Shown: positions 32,101 through 39,756 of the stretch, one piece after another
Position numbering within the stretch: the stretch's first letter is position 1
Layout of the letters: each line of letters opens with the position of its first letter
NCBI RefSeq assembly: GCF_001457475.1
Contig: NZ_LN831029.1
Location: 1,488,001 to 1,552,000 of the forward strand
Origin: Achromobacter xylosoxidans
GTDB lineage: Bacteria > Pseudomonadota > Gammaproteobacteria > Burkholderiales > Burkholderiaceae_B
Direction of reading: 5' to 3'
Length of the DNA stretch: 64,000 nucleotides
Made by a program: the position numbers and the translations under genes
The notes under the pieces: generated by a model
Databases searched by the model: none
What the model saw: the letters and a program-made list of their open reading frames with translations, nothing else
What the model was told of the DNA's origin: nothing

Positions 32101-32592
32101 CTGCGCGCGCAGCGCTGCTTCGTTGAGCTTGTCCTTCTGCTTGAAGGAGAAGGTGTAGGCCGCCAGGAACGACGGCGGCGCCAGCCGGTACAGCGCGGTG
32201 GTGACCGGCACCGTGAGCACGTCCACCGTCTTCATCATCAGCGAATGCAGGGTATGCAGGCGCTCGGAGATCAGGTCCTGGTGCGGCGAGAAGGCGTCGT
32301 ACGGCAGGGTTTCCCAGTCGGGCAGCTGGCGCACCCGCAGGCCGGGCGCGAACAGCGCGATTTCCTCGGCCAGGCGCTGGGCTTCCAGCGGCTCCGCGGT
32401 CAGCACCACCAGCGGCGCGCCGGCCTGCCGGGCCAGGTCGGCCAGCAGCCAGGCATCGCCCGAGCCGGGCGGCCGGGGTTGCGCATAGCGCGTGCCGGGC
32501 TTGAGCGCGGCGAGAGTGGGGGCGGTCGCGGGGACGGGCGGCGCTACCGTGGCGGAGGAGGTGGGAGCGGGCATCAGGCTGGGAGCAGGCAT
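29110..32592 (-). CDS. mfd: Transcription-repair coupling factor
   Basis: 1160 residues from ATG 32592 (MPAPSLMPAP); a start at 32634 would overlap ispD, and 32574 is an alternative. Domain order fits Mfd: UvrB-like N-terminal region (YDAFSPHQDLISERL), the RNA-polymerase-interacting domain (DPVVHAQHGIGRYHG), then the RecG-like SF2 translocase with GDVGFGKTE (Walker K652), IDEEHRFGV and LTATPIPRT, and the C-terminal TRCF domain. It removes RNA polymerase stalled at lesions and recruits UvrA. No ribosome-binding site is seen before the start. Confidence 0.96.
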   Translation of the reverse strand: MPAPSLMPAPTSSATVAPPVPATAPTLAALKPGTRYAQPRPPGSGDAWLLADLARQAGAPLVVLTAEPLEAQRLAEEIALFAPGLRVRQLPDWETLPYDAFSPHQDLISERLHTLHSLMMKTVDVLTVPVTTALYRLAPPSFLAAYTFSFKQKDKLNEAALRAQLTLANYNHVTQVTAPGEFCLRGGLIDLFPMGSALPYRLDLFDDEIETIRSFDVDTQRSLYPVREVQLLPGREFPMDEESRNRFRARFREVFEGDPSRALPYKDIGNGIPFAGVEYYLPLFFDETATLFDYLAEGTLTVTVGDIDDAMMRFSQDTGSRYGFLKSDRERPVLPPSALFLDEQALYARLKDFRRLALGAGQPHPDFRAAPDVSVARRAEDPIAKLRALVGRHDGRVLLCADSAGRRETLVQMLNEFGVTPDAQPETIEAFLASDAHFGIVAAPLATGFELPQAGLAFLTENDLYPGVAATGRRGKRDQERASNVEAMVRDLSELRAGDPVVHAQHGIGRYHGLVNMDMGEGEMEFLHLEYANGSTLYVPVSQLHVIARYSGADPEAAPLHQLGSGQWDKARRKAAKQVRDTAAELLALYAQRAAREGFAFNLPLNDYQAFAEGFGFEETADQAAAIEAVIADMTSGRPMDRLVCGDVGFGKTEVALRAAFLAVANGKQVALLCPTTLLAEQHAQTFSDRFADWPVRVVELSRFRSAKEVSAAIEGINDGRVDIVIGTHKILSKDVKFKRLGLVIIDEEHRFGVRQKEALKALRAEVDVLTLTATPIPRTLGMSLEGIRDFSVIATAPQKRLAIKTFVRREDGSTLREALLRELKRGGQCYFLHNEVETIHNRRARLEELVPEARIAVAHGQMPERDLEQVMKGFYQQRYNVLLCTTIIETGIDVPSANTIVIHRADRFGLAQLHQLRGRVGRSHHQAYAYLLTPGEDAITSNAKKRLEAIQAMEELGSGFYLAMHDLEIRGTGEVLGDSQSGNIQEVGFSMYNEMLNEAVRALRAGEEPDLDAPFNLACEVNLHAPALLPSDYCADVHARLSVYKRLAHAADEDDLIQIQEELIDRFGKLPEAAQTLLTTHRLRLAAQPLGIVKIDASETQALLQFGPKTSVDPAKIIELVQRQRHIKLAGQDKLRVEIKAAQIPARADAVRAVLRALK

Positions 32593-32602
32593 CAAGCGGA
32601 AG

Positions 32603-32610
32603 ATTATAAA
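32603..32610. promoter_or_regulatory. Back-to-back -10 elements for mfd and ispD
   Basis: The AT patch ATTATAAA gives TATAAT on the reverse strand (32608-32603) and TATAAA on the forward strand (32605-32610). The mfd ATG begins 10 bases beyond one, the ispD ATG 11 bases beyond the other. Neither gene has a Shine-Dalgarno site, so both messages could be nearly leaderless. No good -35 is visible on either side. Confidence 0.45.
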
Positions 32611-32621
32611 ATCACCGCACC

Positions 32622-33305
32622 ATGTCTGACTCAATCATCGCAATCGTTCCCGCCGCCGGCGTCGGCGCCCGCGCCAGCCACCCCGGCGTCGAGAGCGTGC
32701 CCAAGCAATACCGTCCGTTGGCCGGACAGCCCATGCTGCGCCATGCCGTTGCGGCGCTGCTGGCCGACGAGCGCGTGTCGCAGGTGCGCGTGGCGGTGAC
32801 GCCCGGCGATGGCTGGGTCGACCACGCCCTGGCCGGCCTGCCGCGCACCGTCTGGCGCGCCTGCGGCGGCGCGACGCGCGCCGATACGGTGGCCGGCGCC
32901 CTGGCCGAGAGCGGCGTGGCCGATGACACGTGGGTGCTGGTGCATGACGCGGCCCGCCCCGGCCTGCCGGCGCCGGCCCTGGCGCGCCTGATCGACGCCT
33001 GCCTCGCGGATGCGGTGGGCGGGCTGCTGGCGCTGCCCGTGGCCGATACCGTCAAGGCCGGCCACGACCGGGTCGAGCGCACGCTGGACCGCAACGGCCT
33101 GTGGCTGGCGCAGACGCCGCAGATGTTCCGCGCCGGCGTGCTGCGCGATGCGCTGACGGCGGCCGCGGTGAACGGCGTTGCCGTCACCGACGAGGCCTCG
33201 GCGATCGAGGCCGCGGGCTATGCGCCCCTGCTGGTGCCCGGCGCCATGCGCAATTTCAAGGTGACCTGGCCGGACGATTTCGAACTGATGGAAAAATGGC
33301 TATGA
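32622..33305 (+). CDS. ispD: 2-C-methyl-D-erythritol 4-phosphate cytidylyltransferase
   Basis: 227 residues. It has the nucleotidyltransferase motif [11 protein letters not shown] near the N-terminus, then [13 protein letters not shown], the VHDAARP motif and a [10 protein letters not shown] segment. It couples MEP to CTP in the non-mevalonate isoprenoid pathway. Its stop overlaps the ispF start (ATGA), giving the usual ispDF pair for consecutive branches of the same pathway. Confidence 0.95.
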   Translation: MSDSIIAIVPAAGVGARASHPGVESVPKQYRPLAGQPMLRHAVAALLADERVSQVRVAVTPGDGWVDHALAGLPRTVWRACGGATRADTVAGALAESGVADDTWVLVHDAARPGLPAPALARLIDACLADAVGGLLALPVADTVKAGHDRVERTLDRNGLWLAQTPQMFRAGVLRDALTAAAVNGVAVTDEASAIEAAGYAPLLVPGAMRNFKVTWPDDFELMEKWL

Positions 33306-33787
33306 GTATTCCCTTCCGCGTCGGCCAGGGGTTTGACGTGCATGCGCTGGTGGAAGGCCGCCCGCTGATCATCGGCGGCGTGACCATTCCGCACAGCCAC
33401 GGCCTGCTGGGCCATTCCGATGCCGACGTGCTGCTGCACGCCATCACCGACGCGCTGCTCGGCGCCGCCGGGCTGGGCGACATCGGCCGCCACTTCCCCG
33501 ATACCGATCCGGCCTTCAAGGGCGCGGACAGCCGCGTGTTGCTGCGCGAAGCCGTGGCGCGCGTGCGCCAGGCCGGCTGGACGCCCGTGAACATCGACGC
33601 CACCGTGCATGCCCAGGCGCCCAAGATCGGCCCGCATGCGCCCGCCATGGTCGGCAACATCGCCGCCGATACCGGCCTGGCCGAAACCGAGGTCAACATC
33701 AAGGCCAAGACCAACGAAGGCCTGGGATACCTGGGGCGCAAGGAAGGCATCTCGGCCACGGTGGTGGCGCTGCTGGCGCGGACCTGA
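33302..33787 (+). CDS. ispF: 2-C-methyl-D-erythritol 2,4-cyclodiphosphate synthase
   Basis: 161 residues from ATG 33302, which overlaps the ispD stop; ATG 33296 is possible. Zinc ligands D12 and H14 (GFDVHAL) and H46 (ADVLLH) are present, along with the [17 protein letters not shown] helix and a [11 protein letters not shown] tail. It makes the cyclodiphosphate of the MEP pathway as a trimer in the cytoplasm. Confidence 0.96.
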   Translation: MSIPFRVGQGFDVHALVEGRPLIIGGVTIPHSHGLLGHSDADVLLHAITDALLGAAGLGDIGRHFPDTDPAFKGADSRVLLREAVARVRQAGWTPVNIDATVHAQAPKIGPHAPAMVGNIAADTGLAETEVNIKAKTNEGLGYLGRKEGISATVVALLART

Positions 33788-33814
33788 GCGCCGTCCCACA
33801 CCCCGCTTGCATCG

Positions 33815-33843
33815 ATGGCGCGGTGTTTACCGCGCCATTTTTT
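33815..33843 (+). terminator. Intrinsic terminator after ispDF
   Basis: ATGGCGCGG (33815-33823), loop TGTTTA, CCGCGCCAT (33830-33838), then a run of T to 33843. It ends the ispDF unit 28 bases after the stop. Confidence 0.9.
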
Positions 33844-33995
33844 CGGTGCGCGGGCGTTGTTTTATTCGCACGGATACATGTCCACAACAAATTAACAAAC
33901 CGCAAAAAAGGGCGCGGGCCGCGTGGCTGCTGCGGTTTGGCGCGCATCCCGCGTCGTTTGGGGCGTACAGGCCGAAAACGCCCCGTGTTTTCGTC

Positions 33996-34024
33996 TTGCC
34001 GGGGCATTTGAACTGGAATATTCT
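33996..34024 (+). promoter_or_regulatory. Candidate promoter of the DUF4344 gene
   Basis: TTGCCG (33996-34001), a 17-base spacer, then TATTCT (34019-34024), about 36 bases before the start codon. Just upstream GGGGCGT (33960-33966) and ACGCCCC (33978-33984) form a small dyad. Moderate consensus match only. Confidence 0.35.
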
Positions 34025-34060
34025 GCCGCTACTTAACGTCTGGATAATAGGGACACTAGG

Positions 34061-36145
34061 ATGCATGTACGTGGCGCTGCCTTATTCGTGGCTCTCGTCG
34101 CCTTTGGTTCGCCTGCACATGCAGAATTCGAGCAACAGCTCGGCCCGCTCGCGGGCGCTGTCCGCACGCAGCTGCTGCAAGGCTGGACCGCAGGGGTCGA
34201 GGATGGCTGGTTCACGCTGCGCAACAAGGCCACGGCCGGCAGCGAACAAACGCTCTACCTGAACGTTGGACAACCGCCCGAAGGCGGCCGCATCACCGAC
34301 GTGAACGTGGTCCTGAATTCGAAGAATCCCAAGGCTTCCATCGGCCTGGCGCTGACCAACCGTTCGCGCAAGGGGCTGTGCCTGCTCGAACTCACGGCCG
34401 CCAAGCAGACCTTGCTGTTCTGTCTGGACGGCGACAAGCGCCGCGATATCGCCAACGTGCCCAACGTGGCCAAGCTGGACGGCTCCGACCGCATCAAGGT
34501 TGTCGAGGTGCCGGGCGCGGCGCGCTTCATCGTCAACGGCCAGAAGATCGGCGATATCGAGAACGAACCCGCGCTGGGTTCCGAGCTCGGCATCATGGCT
34601 TACGAGGTCGGCACCTTCGGGATCGCGGACTTCGCCATCAACACGAACGTCAATGCCAACACCGGCCAGGGCGGCGGTGGGCAACCGCAACAGCAGCCGA
34701 CGCGCGCGCCGCAGGCCTCGCCGGATTCCGGCGCCAGCAGCGGCTTGCCGGGTTCCGGCCCGTATCCGCGCTTTGGCGGCGACTCGCTGCGCATCGTGGC
34801 GGTGTACATCGGCATCATGCGCAGCATTTTCATGCATGAGTTCGGCCACGCGCTGATCGGCGAACTGGAGCTGCCCTCGACCGGCGCCGAGGAAGACGCG
34901 GTCGATATCTATTCGGCGCTGCAGATCGTCGAGCCGACCATGTACCCGTCCAGCGACAAGGACACCAACGCCATGGCCCAGGGCGCGGCCAAGTACGCGG
35001 CCCTGCAGTGGTACTACAGCGGCAAGCTGGCCGAGGCCAAGGGCGCCGGCAACTCGCCCTGGCAGGACGAGCACACGGGCGACCTCAAGCGCTTTCGCAA
35101 CATGCTGTGCATCATGTATGGCGGCAACCCCGGCGTGTTCGCGTCGCTGGTCGACCAGGTCGGCTTCGAAGACCGCACCAAGGCGCGCTGCGCGGATGAA
35201 TTCACCAAGCAGAACCGCGCCTGGCGCCGGATCCTGGCGCCGCATACCCGCGTCGGCACGTGGTCGCCCGATGGCCAGCAGCCGGCGAACGCCCCCGGCG
35301 CACCGGTGAACGTGACCTTCGAACCGTCGTCGCGCCGCATCGGCAACCTGTTCGCCAACAACCTGTCCGAAGCCATCACCAACAACATCAAGCTGCTGGG
35401 CCAGACCTACGTGCTGCCGCGGCCGGTGAACGTGGTCTTCAAGGACTGCGGCAAGCTCAACGCCTGGTACAGCCCGCGCGAAGGCTCCATCACCATGTGC
35501 TACGAGCTGATCGAGAACATCGCGGTGATGATCTCGGATATCGAGATGGGCACGGTCGGTGGCGAGCCCAAGCAGGGCGGGGCGGCGCCGCAGCAAGCCC
35601 CGCAACAGGCCCCGCAACAGCAGCCGCGCCAGCAACCGCCCGCCGGCCAGCCGCAGCGCGCGCCCAGCAACGGCGGTTTCGACGAGTTGCAGGATAGCGG
35701 CGTGCCGCCGACGACCCTGCTGTTCTCGGCGCCCTACAAGGGCCCGACGCCGAACTCCCATCCCCGCGCCAAGGTGATCACCACCAAGGACGTGGTGGCC
35801 CTGTTGACCGATGAAAAGAACAAGAACTTCCTGGTGATCGACACCAGCGGCCTGCGCGACACCATTCCCGGCGCCTTCCCGCTGAGCGATGCGGGTTCGG
35901 ACGGCAGTGTGACGGACCAGATGCAGGAAGCCTTTGACGGCTGGCTGCACAAGAAGACGGGCACCGAGAAAGAACACAACGTGCCGCTGATCATCGTGGG
36001 CGCCGGCATGAACGACCGCTCCTCCTATAACGCCGCGCTGCGCGCCGGCATGATGGGTTGGCCGGTCTACTGGTATCGCGGCGGCATGGAGGCCTGGCTC
36101 GCCAACGGCCTGCCGACGGCTCCCGTCAAGTCCCAGGGACAATAG
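34061..36145 (+). CDS. Exported DUF4344 metallopeptidase with C-terminal rhodanese-like domain
   Basis: 694 residues. A signal peptide ends near SPAHA (residue 21), then comes a beta-rich domain (about 22-195) with a RFIVNGQKIGD-type segment like concanavalin-fold domains, a Gln/Pro linker, and the zinc motif H259-E-F-G-H263 with EED (about 275) as likely third ligand. A CG...NAWY...CYEL motif (C463 onward) typical of DUF4344 follows, then a second Gln/Pro linker (about 505-545). The last 110 residues resemble a rhodanese fold (IVGAGMNDRSSYNAA, YWYRGGMEAWL), but the catalytic Cys position is not Cys, so sulfurtransferase activity is unlikely. Periplasmic protease or scaffold; substrate unknown. 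It is a single gene between two terminators. Confidence 0.75.
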   Translation: MHVRGAALFVALVAFGSPAHAEFEQQLGPLAGAVRTQLLQGWTAGVEDGWFTLRNKATAGSEQTLYLNVGQPPEGGRITDVNVVLNSKNPKASIGLALTNRSRKGLCLLELTAAKQTLLFCLDGDKRRDIANVPNVAKLDGSDRIKVVEVPGAARFIVNGQKIGDIENEPALGSELGIMAYEVGTFGIADFAINTNVNANTGQGGGGQPQQQPTRAPQASPDSGASSGLPGSGPYPRFGGDSLRIVAVYIGIMRSIFMHEFGHALIGELELPSTGAEEDAVDIYSALQIVEPTMYPSSDKDTNAMAQGAAKYAALQWYYSGKLAEAKGAGNSPWQDEHTGDLKRFRNMLCIMYGGNPGVFASLVDQVGFEDRTKARCADEFTKQNRAWRRILAPHTRVGTWSPDGQQPANAPGAPVNVTFEPSSRRIGNLFANNLSEAITNNIKLLGQTYVLPRPVNVVFKDCGKLNAWYSPREGSITMCYELIENIAVMISDIEMGTVGGEPKQGGAAPQQAPQQAPQQQPRQQPPAGQPQRAPSNGGFDELQDSGVPPTTLLFSAPYKGPTPNSHPRAKVITTKDVVALLTDEKNKNFLVIDTSGLRDTIPGAFPLSDAGSDGSVTDQMQEAFDGWLHKKTGTEKEHNVPLIIVGAGMNDRSSYNAALRAGMMGWPVYWYRGGMEAWLANGLPTAPVKSQGQ

Positions 36146-36184
36146 CGGCAGCGGGGCGGCGCAAGCGCCTTCCGGCAAATAAAG

Positions 36185-36216
36185 AAAGCCCGCCTGTGCG
36201 AACAGGCGGGCTTTTT
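36185..36216 (+). terminator. Intrinsic terminator after the DUF4344 gene
   Basis: AAAGCCCGCCTGT (36185-36197), tetraloop GCGA, ACAGGCGGGCTTT (36202-36214) continuing into TTTTT. The A-rich 5' flank may also let it serve the reverse-strand ahpD transcript. Confidence 0.92.
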
Positions 36217-36261
36217 CATTGCCCGCGCGCGGCGGGGCGGGCCTGCGTGGCGGAGGCGGGC

Positions 36262-36780
36262 TTACTTGCCCTGCGCGGCCAGCGCCAGGGCGGCGGCGTT
36301 GACCACCGCGGCGATGCGGCCGGCGTCGCGCAGCTGCTCGGTCGACAGGCCGTCCTGCTTCAGGTTCTCGTAGTGCGAACCGACGCAGAAATGGCACTTG
36401 CCGATGATGGAGGCCACCAGCGCGAACAGCTCGAAGCGCTTCTTTTCCACGCCGCCATGGGTGGCGTAGGCATTCATGCGCAGCTGGGCCGGCAGGCTCT
36501 TGAGCTGGGCGTCGCCGCTCATCTCGACGTAGGGGTACCAGGTGTTGTTCATGCCCATGAGCGCCGAGGCGGTCAGCGCGGCATTGGCGTCGGTTTCGGA
36601 CAGGCCGCTCTTGAAGGCTTCGATCAGCACCGGGCTGCGCGCGGCGTAGGCGGCCGACAGGGCGGCGCCGACGGCGTCTTCCGGAGCCAGGGTCGAGCGG
36701 GCGATCACGGCGTCCAGATTCAGGCGGATGTCCTTGGCCCAATCCGGCAGCTGTTCCTTAATGGTCGTCAGAAATTCCAT
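36262..36780 (-). CDS. ahpD: Alkyl hydroperoxide reductase AhpD-type (carboxymuconolactone decarboxylase family)
   Basis: 172 residues. The AhpD active-site motif C129-H-F-C132 with H136 (CHFCVGSHYENL) is intact, with the usual E-x11-C-x2-C-x3-H spacing. In mycobacteria AhpD reduces AhpC using lipoylated SucB/Lpd as electron source. It lies 73 bases after ahpC in the same direction, so the pair forms a peroxide-reducing system in the cytoplasm. Confidence 0.92.
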   Translation of the reverse strand: MEFLTTIKEQLPDWAKDIRLNLDAVIARSTLAPEDAVGAALSAAYAARSPVLIEAFKSGLSETDANAALTASALMGMNNTWYPYVEMSGDAQLKSLPAQLRMNAYATHGGVEKKRFELFALVASIIGKCHFCVGSHYENLKQDGLSTEQLRDAGRIAAVVNAAALALAAQGK

Positions 36781-36809
36781 AGTTTTTACCTATAATCTAG
36801 CGCAGTTAA

Positions 36810-36848
36810 AGCCCGGCGAGGGACCCGCGAGCAGGTCCCGGCCGGGCT
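36810..36848 (-). repeat. Two-step hairpin between ahpC and ahpD
   Basis: Outer arms AGCCCGGC (36810-36817) and GCCGGGCT (36841-36848) enclose inner arms GGGACC (36820-36825) and GGTCCC (36834-36839). It follows the ahpC stop by five bases. Only a short T-run follows on the reverse strand, so partial termination, giving more ahpC than ahpD, is the likely effect. Confidence 0.5.
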
Positions 36849-36853
36849 GGAAA

Positions 36854-37402
36854 TTACAGCGTGGCGCCGCCAACCGTACGGTTGCACGGGCACAGCTCGT
36901 CGGTTTGCAGGCCGTCGAGCAGACGCAGCACTTCTTCCGGGTTACGGCCGACGTTCAGGTTGTTCACCGAAACGTGCTGGATCGTGTTGTCCGGGTCGAC
37001 GATGAAGGTGGCGCGCAGGGCAACGCCAGCACCCTTTTCGCGCACGCCCAGCTGGTCGATCAGGGCGCCGGTGGTGTCGCCGAACTGGTAGTGACCCAGC
37101 TTGTTCAGGTCCGGGTGCTCACGGCGCCAGGCCAGCTTGACGAATTCGTTGTCGCTCGAGCCACCCAGCAGGACGGCGTCGCGGTCTTCGAAATCCTTGG
37201 CCAGCTTGTTGAAGCCGACGATTTCGGTCGGGCACACGAACGTGAAGTCCTTCGGGTAGAAGTAGATCACCTTCCACTTGCCGGGGAACGAGCTTTCGGT
37301 GATGTCTTCGAAAGCCGAGACGCCGTTTTCTTCGTGCTGGTTGAAGCCGGGCTTGACGCCGGTAACCTTGAAGGGCTCGAGTTTGTCGCCAACAGTTTTC
37401 AT
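36854..37402 (-). CDS. ahpC: Peroxiredoxin AhpC
   Basis: 182 residues. The peroxidatic Cys is C57 in FTFVCPTE, and the C-terminus carries C171 and C173 in ELCPCNR. This three-Cys pattern is that of the AhpD-dependent (actinobacterial-type) AhpC rather than the AhpF-dependent enteric one, and the neighbouring ahpD fits it. It reduces hydrogen peroxide, organic peroxides and peroxynitrite. The promoter region carries an OxyR-like dyad. Confidence 0.94.
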   Translation of the reverse strand: MKTVGDKLEPFKVTGVKPGFNQHEENGVSAFEDITESSFPGKWKVIYFYPKDFTFVCPTEIVGFNKLAKDFEDRDAVLLGGSSDNEFVKLAWRREHPDLNKLGHYQFGDTTGALIDQLGVREKGAGVALRATFIVDPDNTIQHVSVNNLNVGRNPEEVLRLLDGLQTDELCPCNRTVGGATL

Positions 37403-37453
37403 GTTTACTCCCAGTAGTTGTTGGTGGAATTAAGGCGGTGCCTCAAACCATAA

Positions 37454-37490
37454 ATTCTACGCTATGGATTATCGTTGTCTAATTGATAAT
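37454..37490 (-). promoter_or_regulatory. Candidate ahpC promoter with OxyR-like dyad
   Basis: On the reverse strand TAGACA (37481-37476), a 16-base spacer and TAGAAT (37459-37454) make a good sigma-70 promoter about 52 bases before ahpC. The -35 lies inside the perfect dyad ATTATC-N11-GATAAT (37468-37490), a LysR-type T-N11-A arrangement as used by OxyR. The dyad falls within the last codons of risS. Confidence 0.55.
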
Positions 37491-38913
37491 TCCTAAACTT
37501 CGCTTTGGGCAGCTCTATGCGGGCGGTCAGGCCGCCGCCCTCGCGCGGCAGCATGCGCAGGGCGCCGCCCACGTGCTTGAGCAGGCGTTCGACGATGGCC
37601 AGGCCCAGGCCGGCGCCGCTGACGCCGGTGCGGGCGGCCTCGCCGCGCGAGAACGGCCGCAGCAGGCGGTCGACGTCTTCGGGGGCGATGCCGGGGCCGC
37701 GGTCGGACACCTCGATGACGATCATGCCGCCCTCAGCTTGCAGTGTCATGACCAGATGGGCCATGCCGTCGGTCGAACGGCCATAGCGGCGCGCGTTCTC
37801 GATCAGGTTGCTGACGATGCGTTTCAGGTCCAGCGCGGTGATGCGCGCGCGCAGGCCCGGTTCGAGGGTGGCGTCCAGTTCGCCGCCCAGCGAGGACGTG
37901 TGGCTGCGTTCACGCTCGTACAGCTCGGCCAGCACGGCCGAGATATCGGTGGCCAGTTGCGGCAGGGTGCCGGCGGGACGGGCGTATTCCATCAGTTGGC
38001 CGATACTGTGGTCGATCTGGCCCAGGTCCTCGTCGATGGCCTGGCGCGCGTCTTCCGACACGCCGCTCAGTTCGATTTCCAGGCGCATGCGCGCCAGCGG
38101 CGTGCGCAGGTCGTGGGAAATGCCGGCCAGCATCAGCTCGCGGTCGGCCTCGGCCTGCCGCAGGTCCTTGGCCATGCGGTTGAACGAGGCGTTCAGGTCG
38201 CGGATTTCCAGCGGCCCCTGCTCGGGCAGGGGCGCCGGGGTCTCGCCACGCGACAGCACCTGCGCCGCGCGCGCCAGCCGCGACAGTGGCCGGTTGACGA
38301 AGCCGACGCTGACCGCCGCGCCCACCAGGGACAGCAACAGCGCCGTGGCGCCCCATCCCAGCCATTCGATGCCGCCCGTCAGTCCGATTTGCTCGCGCTC
38401 GAACACCAGCCAATATAGGTCTTTCTCGATCTGGAAACTGACCCAGAAGCCCGGCACCTGGTTCACGCCCCAGGCGATCTGGGTCTCGGGGCCGAAGCGC
38501 GTGCGGATGTGCTGCGCCACGCGCTGCCAGTAATCGTCGTCGGGAAGGGCTTCGGCGAAGTCGGTGACCTCGCGCGGATAGACCTGGATGCCTTCATTGG
38601 TGGCCAGGTCGAGCAGGAGCTTGCTGCGTTCGCCGTTGTGCGAATAGATCAGCGCGGTGCGCGTGATATTGACGGCCGTGATCACCCGCTGCGCCATTTG
38701 ATTGGCGCGCGGTCCCAGCTCCATGCTGAAGAAGACTTGTAGCCACGCCCCCAGGCTGACCAGCATGAGCGCGGCCAGCAACAGGAACGTGCGGCCGAAC
38801 AAGCCGAGCCGCAGACGTGAAGTCAGGTTCCTGAAGGTTCTGCGCAAGCGGGGCACGAGGCTGCGCTCCTGCCCGGGGCGGGCGTATCGATCAACTGCCA
38901 CCGTCCGGCACAA
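37462..38913 (-). CDS. risS: Sensor histidine kinase, EnvZ/RisS type
   Basis: 483 residues. A short cytoplasmic N-terminus is followed by membrane helix 1 (about 43-65), a periplasmic loop, helix 2 (about 184-206), a HAMP region (RPLSRLARAAQVLSRGE), the HisKA box GISH267DLRTPLARM, and an ATPase domain with ENARRYG (N box), DRGPGI (G1) and GAGLGLAI (G2). It phosphorylates the adjacent response regulator. It overlaps the regulator gene by 23 bases; a later start is possible. Gene order next to ahpCD matches Bordetella risAS, linked there to intracellular survival and acid or magnesium sensing. Confidence 0.85.
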   Translation of the reverse strand: MCRTVAVDRYARPGQERSLVPRLRRTFRNLTSRLRLGLFGRTFLLLAALMLVSLGAWLQVFFSMELGPRANQMAQRVITAVNITRTALIYSHNGERSKLLLDLATNEGIQVYPREVTDFAEALPDDDYWQRVAQHIRTRFGPETQIAWGVNQVPGFWVSFQIEKDLYWLVFEREQIGLTGGIEWLGWGATALLLSLVGAAVSVGFVNRPLSRLARAAQVLSRGETPAPLPEQGPLEIRDLNASFNRMAKDLRQAEADRELMLAGISHDLRTPLARMRLEIELSGVSEDARQAIDEDLGQIDHSIGQLMEYARPAGTLPQLATDISAVLAELYERERSHTSSLGGELDATLEPGLRARITALDLKRIVSNLIENARRYGRSTDGMAHLVMTLQAEGGMIVIEVSDRGPGIAPEDVDRLLRPFSRGEAARTGVSGAGLGLAIVERLLKHVGGALRMLPREGGGLTARIELPKAKFRNYQLDNDNP

Positions 38914-39625
38914 ACACGTATCCGAGACCCCAGACGGTCTGGATGAATACGGGCTTGGACGGGTTCGGCTCGATCAGCTTGCGCAGGCGCGAGATCTGCA
39001 CGTCGAGGCTGCGGTCGAAGGCTTCGTATTCGCGGCCGCGGGCCAGTTCCATGAGCTTGTCGCGCGACAGCGGAATCTTCGGGTGGCGCGCAAACACCTT
39101 GAGCACCGAGAATTCGCCGGTCGTGATGGGCACCTGTTCGCCGTTGCGCGTGAGCGTGCGGGTCGACAGGTTCAGCACGTAGGGGCCGAAGGCGATGGAT
39201 TCGTTTTCCTGGCTGGGGGCGCCGGGATGTTCCTCGGTGCCGCGGCGGCGCAGGATCGCGTTGATCCGGGCCAGCAGTTCGCGAGGGTTGAAGGGCTTGG
39301 ACAGGTAGTCGTCCGCGCCCATCTCCAGGCCGACGATGCGGTCGATTTCTTCCGCCTTGGCCGTCAGCATGATGATGGGGGTGTTGTCGTGGCCACCGCG
39401 CAGCCGGCGACAGATGGACAGGCCATCCTCGCCGGGCAGCATCAGATCCAGCACGAGCAGGTCGAAGTGCTCGCGTTGCCAGAGTTTGCCCATCTCTTTG
39501 GCGTCTTCGGCAACGAAAACGTTGAATCCCTGCTCGGACAGATACCGGCGCAGCAGATCGCGCAAGCGCGGATCATCGTCGACGACGAGGATTTTTCGGG
39601 TGGGGGTGGTGTTTTGCGTATTCAT
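38891..39625 (-). CDS. risA: OmpR-family response regulator, RisA type
   Basis: 244 residues. The receiver domain has the acidic pocket VVDDD (16-18), phospho-acceptor D60 in LLVLDLMLPGED and K110 in DDYLSKPF. The C-terminal winged helix (about 140-240) has the RSLDVQISRLRKLIE recognition helix and ends GLGYVFVPD. It binds DNA after phosphorylation by the adjacent kinase. It is first in a unit risA, risS, with ahpC and ahpD downstream in the same direction. Confidence 0.9.
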   Translation of the reverse strand: MNTQNTTPTRKILVVDDDPRLRDLLRRYLSEQGFNVFVAEDAKEMGKLWQREHFDLLVLDLMLPGEDGLSICRRLRGGHDNTPIIMLTAKAEEIDRIVGLEMGADDYLSKPFNPRELLARINAILRRRGTEEHPGAPSQENESIAFGPYVLNLSTRTLTRNGEQVPITTGEFSVLKVFARHPKIPLSRDKLMELARGREYEAFDRSLDVQISRLRKLIEPNPSKPVFIQTVWGLGYVFVPDGGS

Positions 39626-39715
39626 GGCCGGAAATGTAACAGTGACAAGAACCAGCGGCTAGTGGGCGTTCACAAGATATTACACATTGCGAACCATGGT
39701 TGAAATCCCCCTTAC

Positions 39716-39748
39716 ATACGGGGGCAAGCCCCCGGTATTTCGTACAAT
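39716..39748 (+). promoter_or_regulatory. Candidate tsaB promoter with GC palindrome
   Basis: TACAAT at 39743-39748 ends only eight bases before the tsaB ATG. Upstream, in the -35 zone, ATAC-GGGGGC-AA-GCCCCC-G-GTAT (39716-39738) is a near-perfect palindrome, and an extra CCCCC at 39707-39711 can pair with the same GGGGG. There is no Shine-Dalgarno site and no -35 match. Confidence 0.4.
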
Positions 39749-39756
39749 CTGCATCT

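Noticed and set aside
29212..32799. 1195-codon frame opposite mfd
   Set aside because: Mirrors the codon pattern of mfd and runs into ispD; no recognisable domain.
35590..35650. Gln-codon repeats in the DUF4344 gene as a possible phase-variable tract
   Set aside because: Repeat units are multiples of three and degenerate, so slippage would only change linker length.
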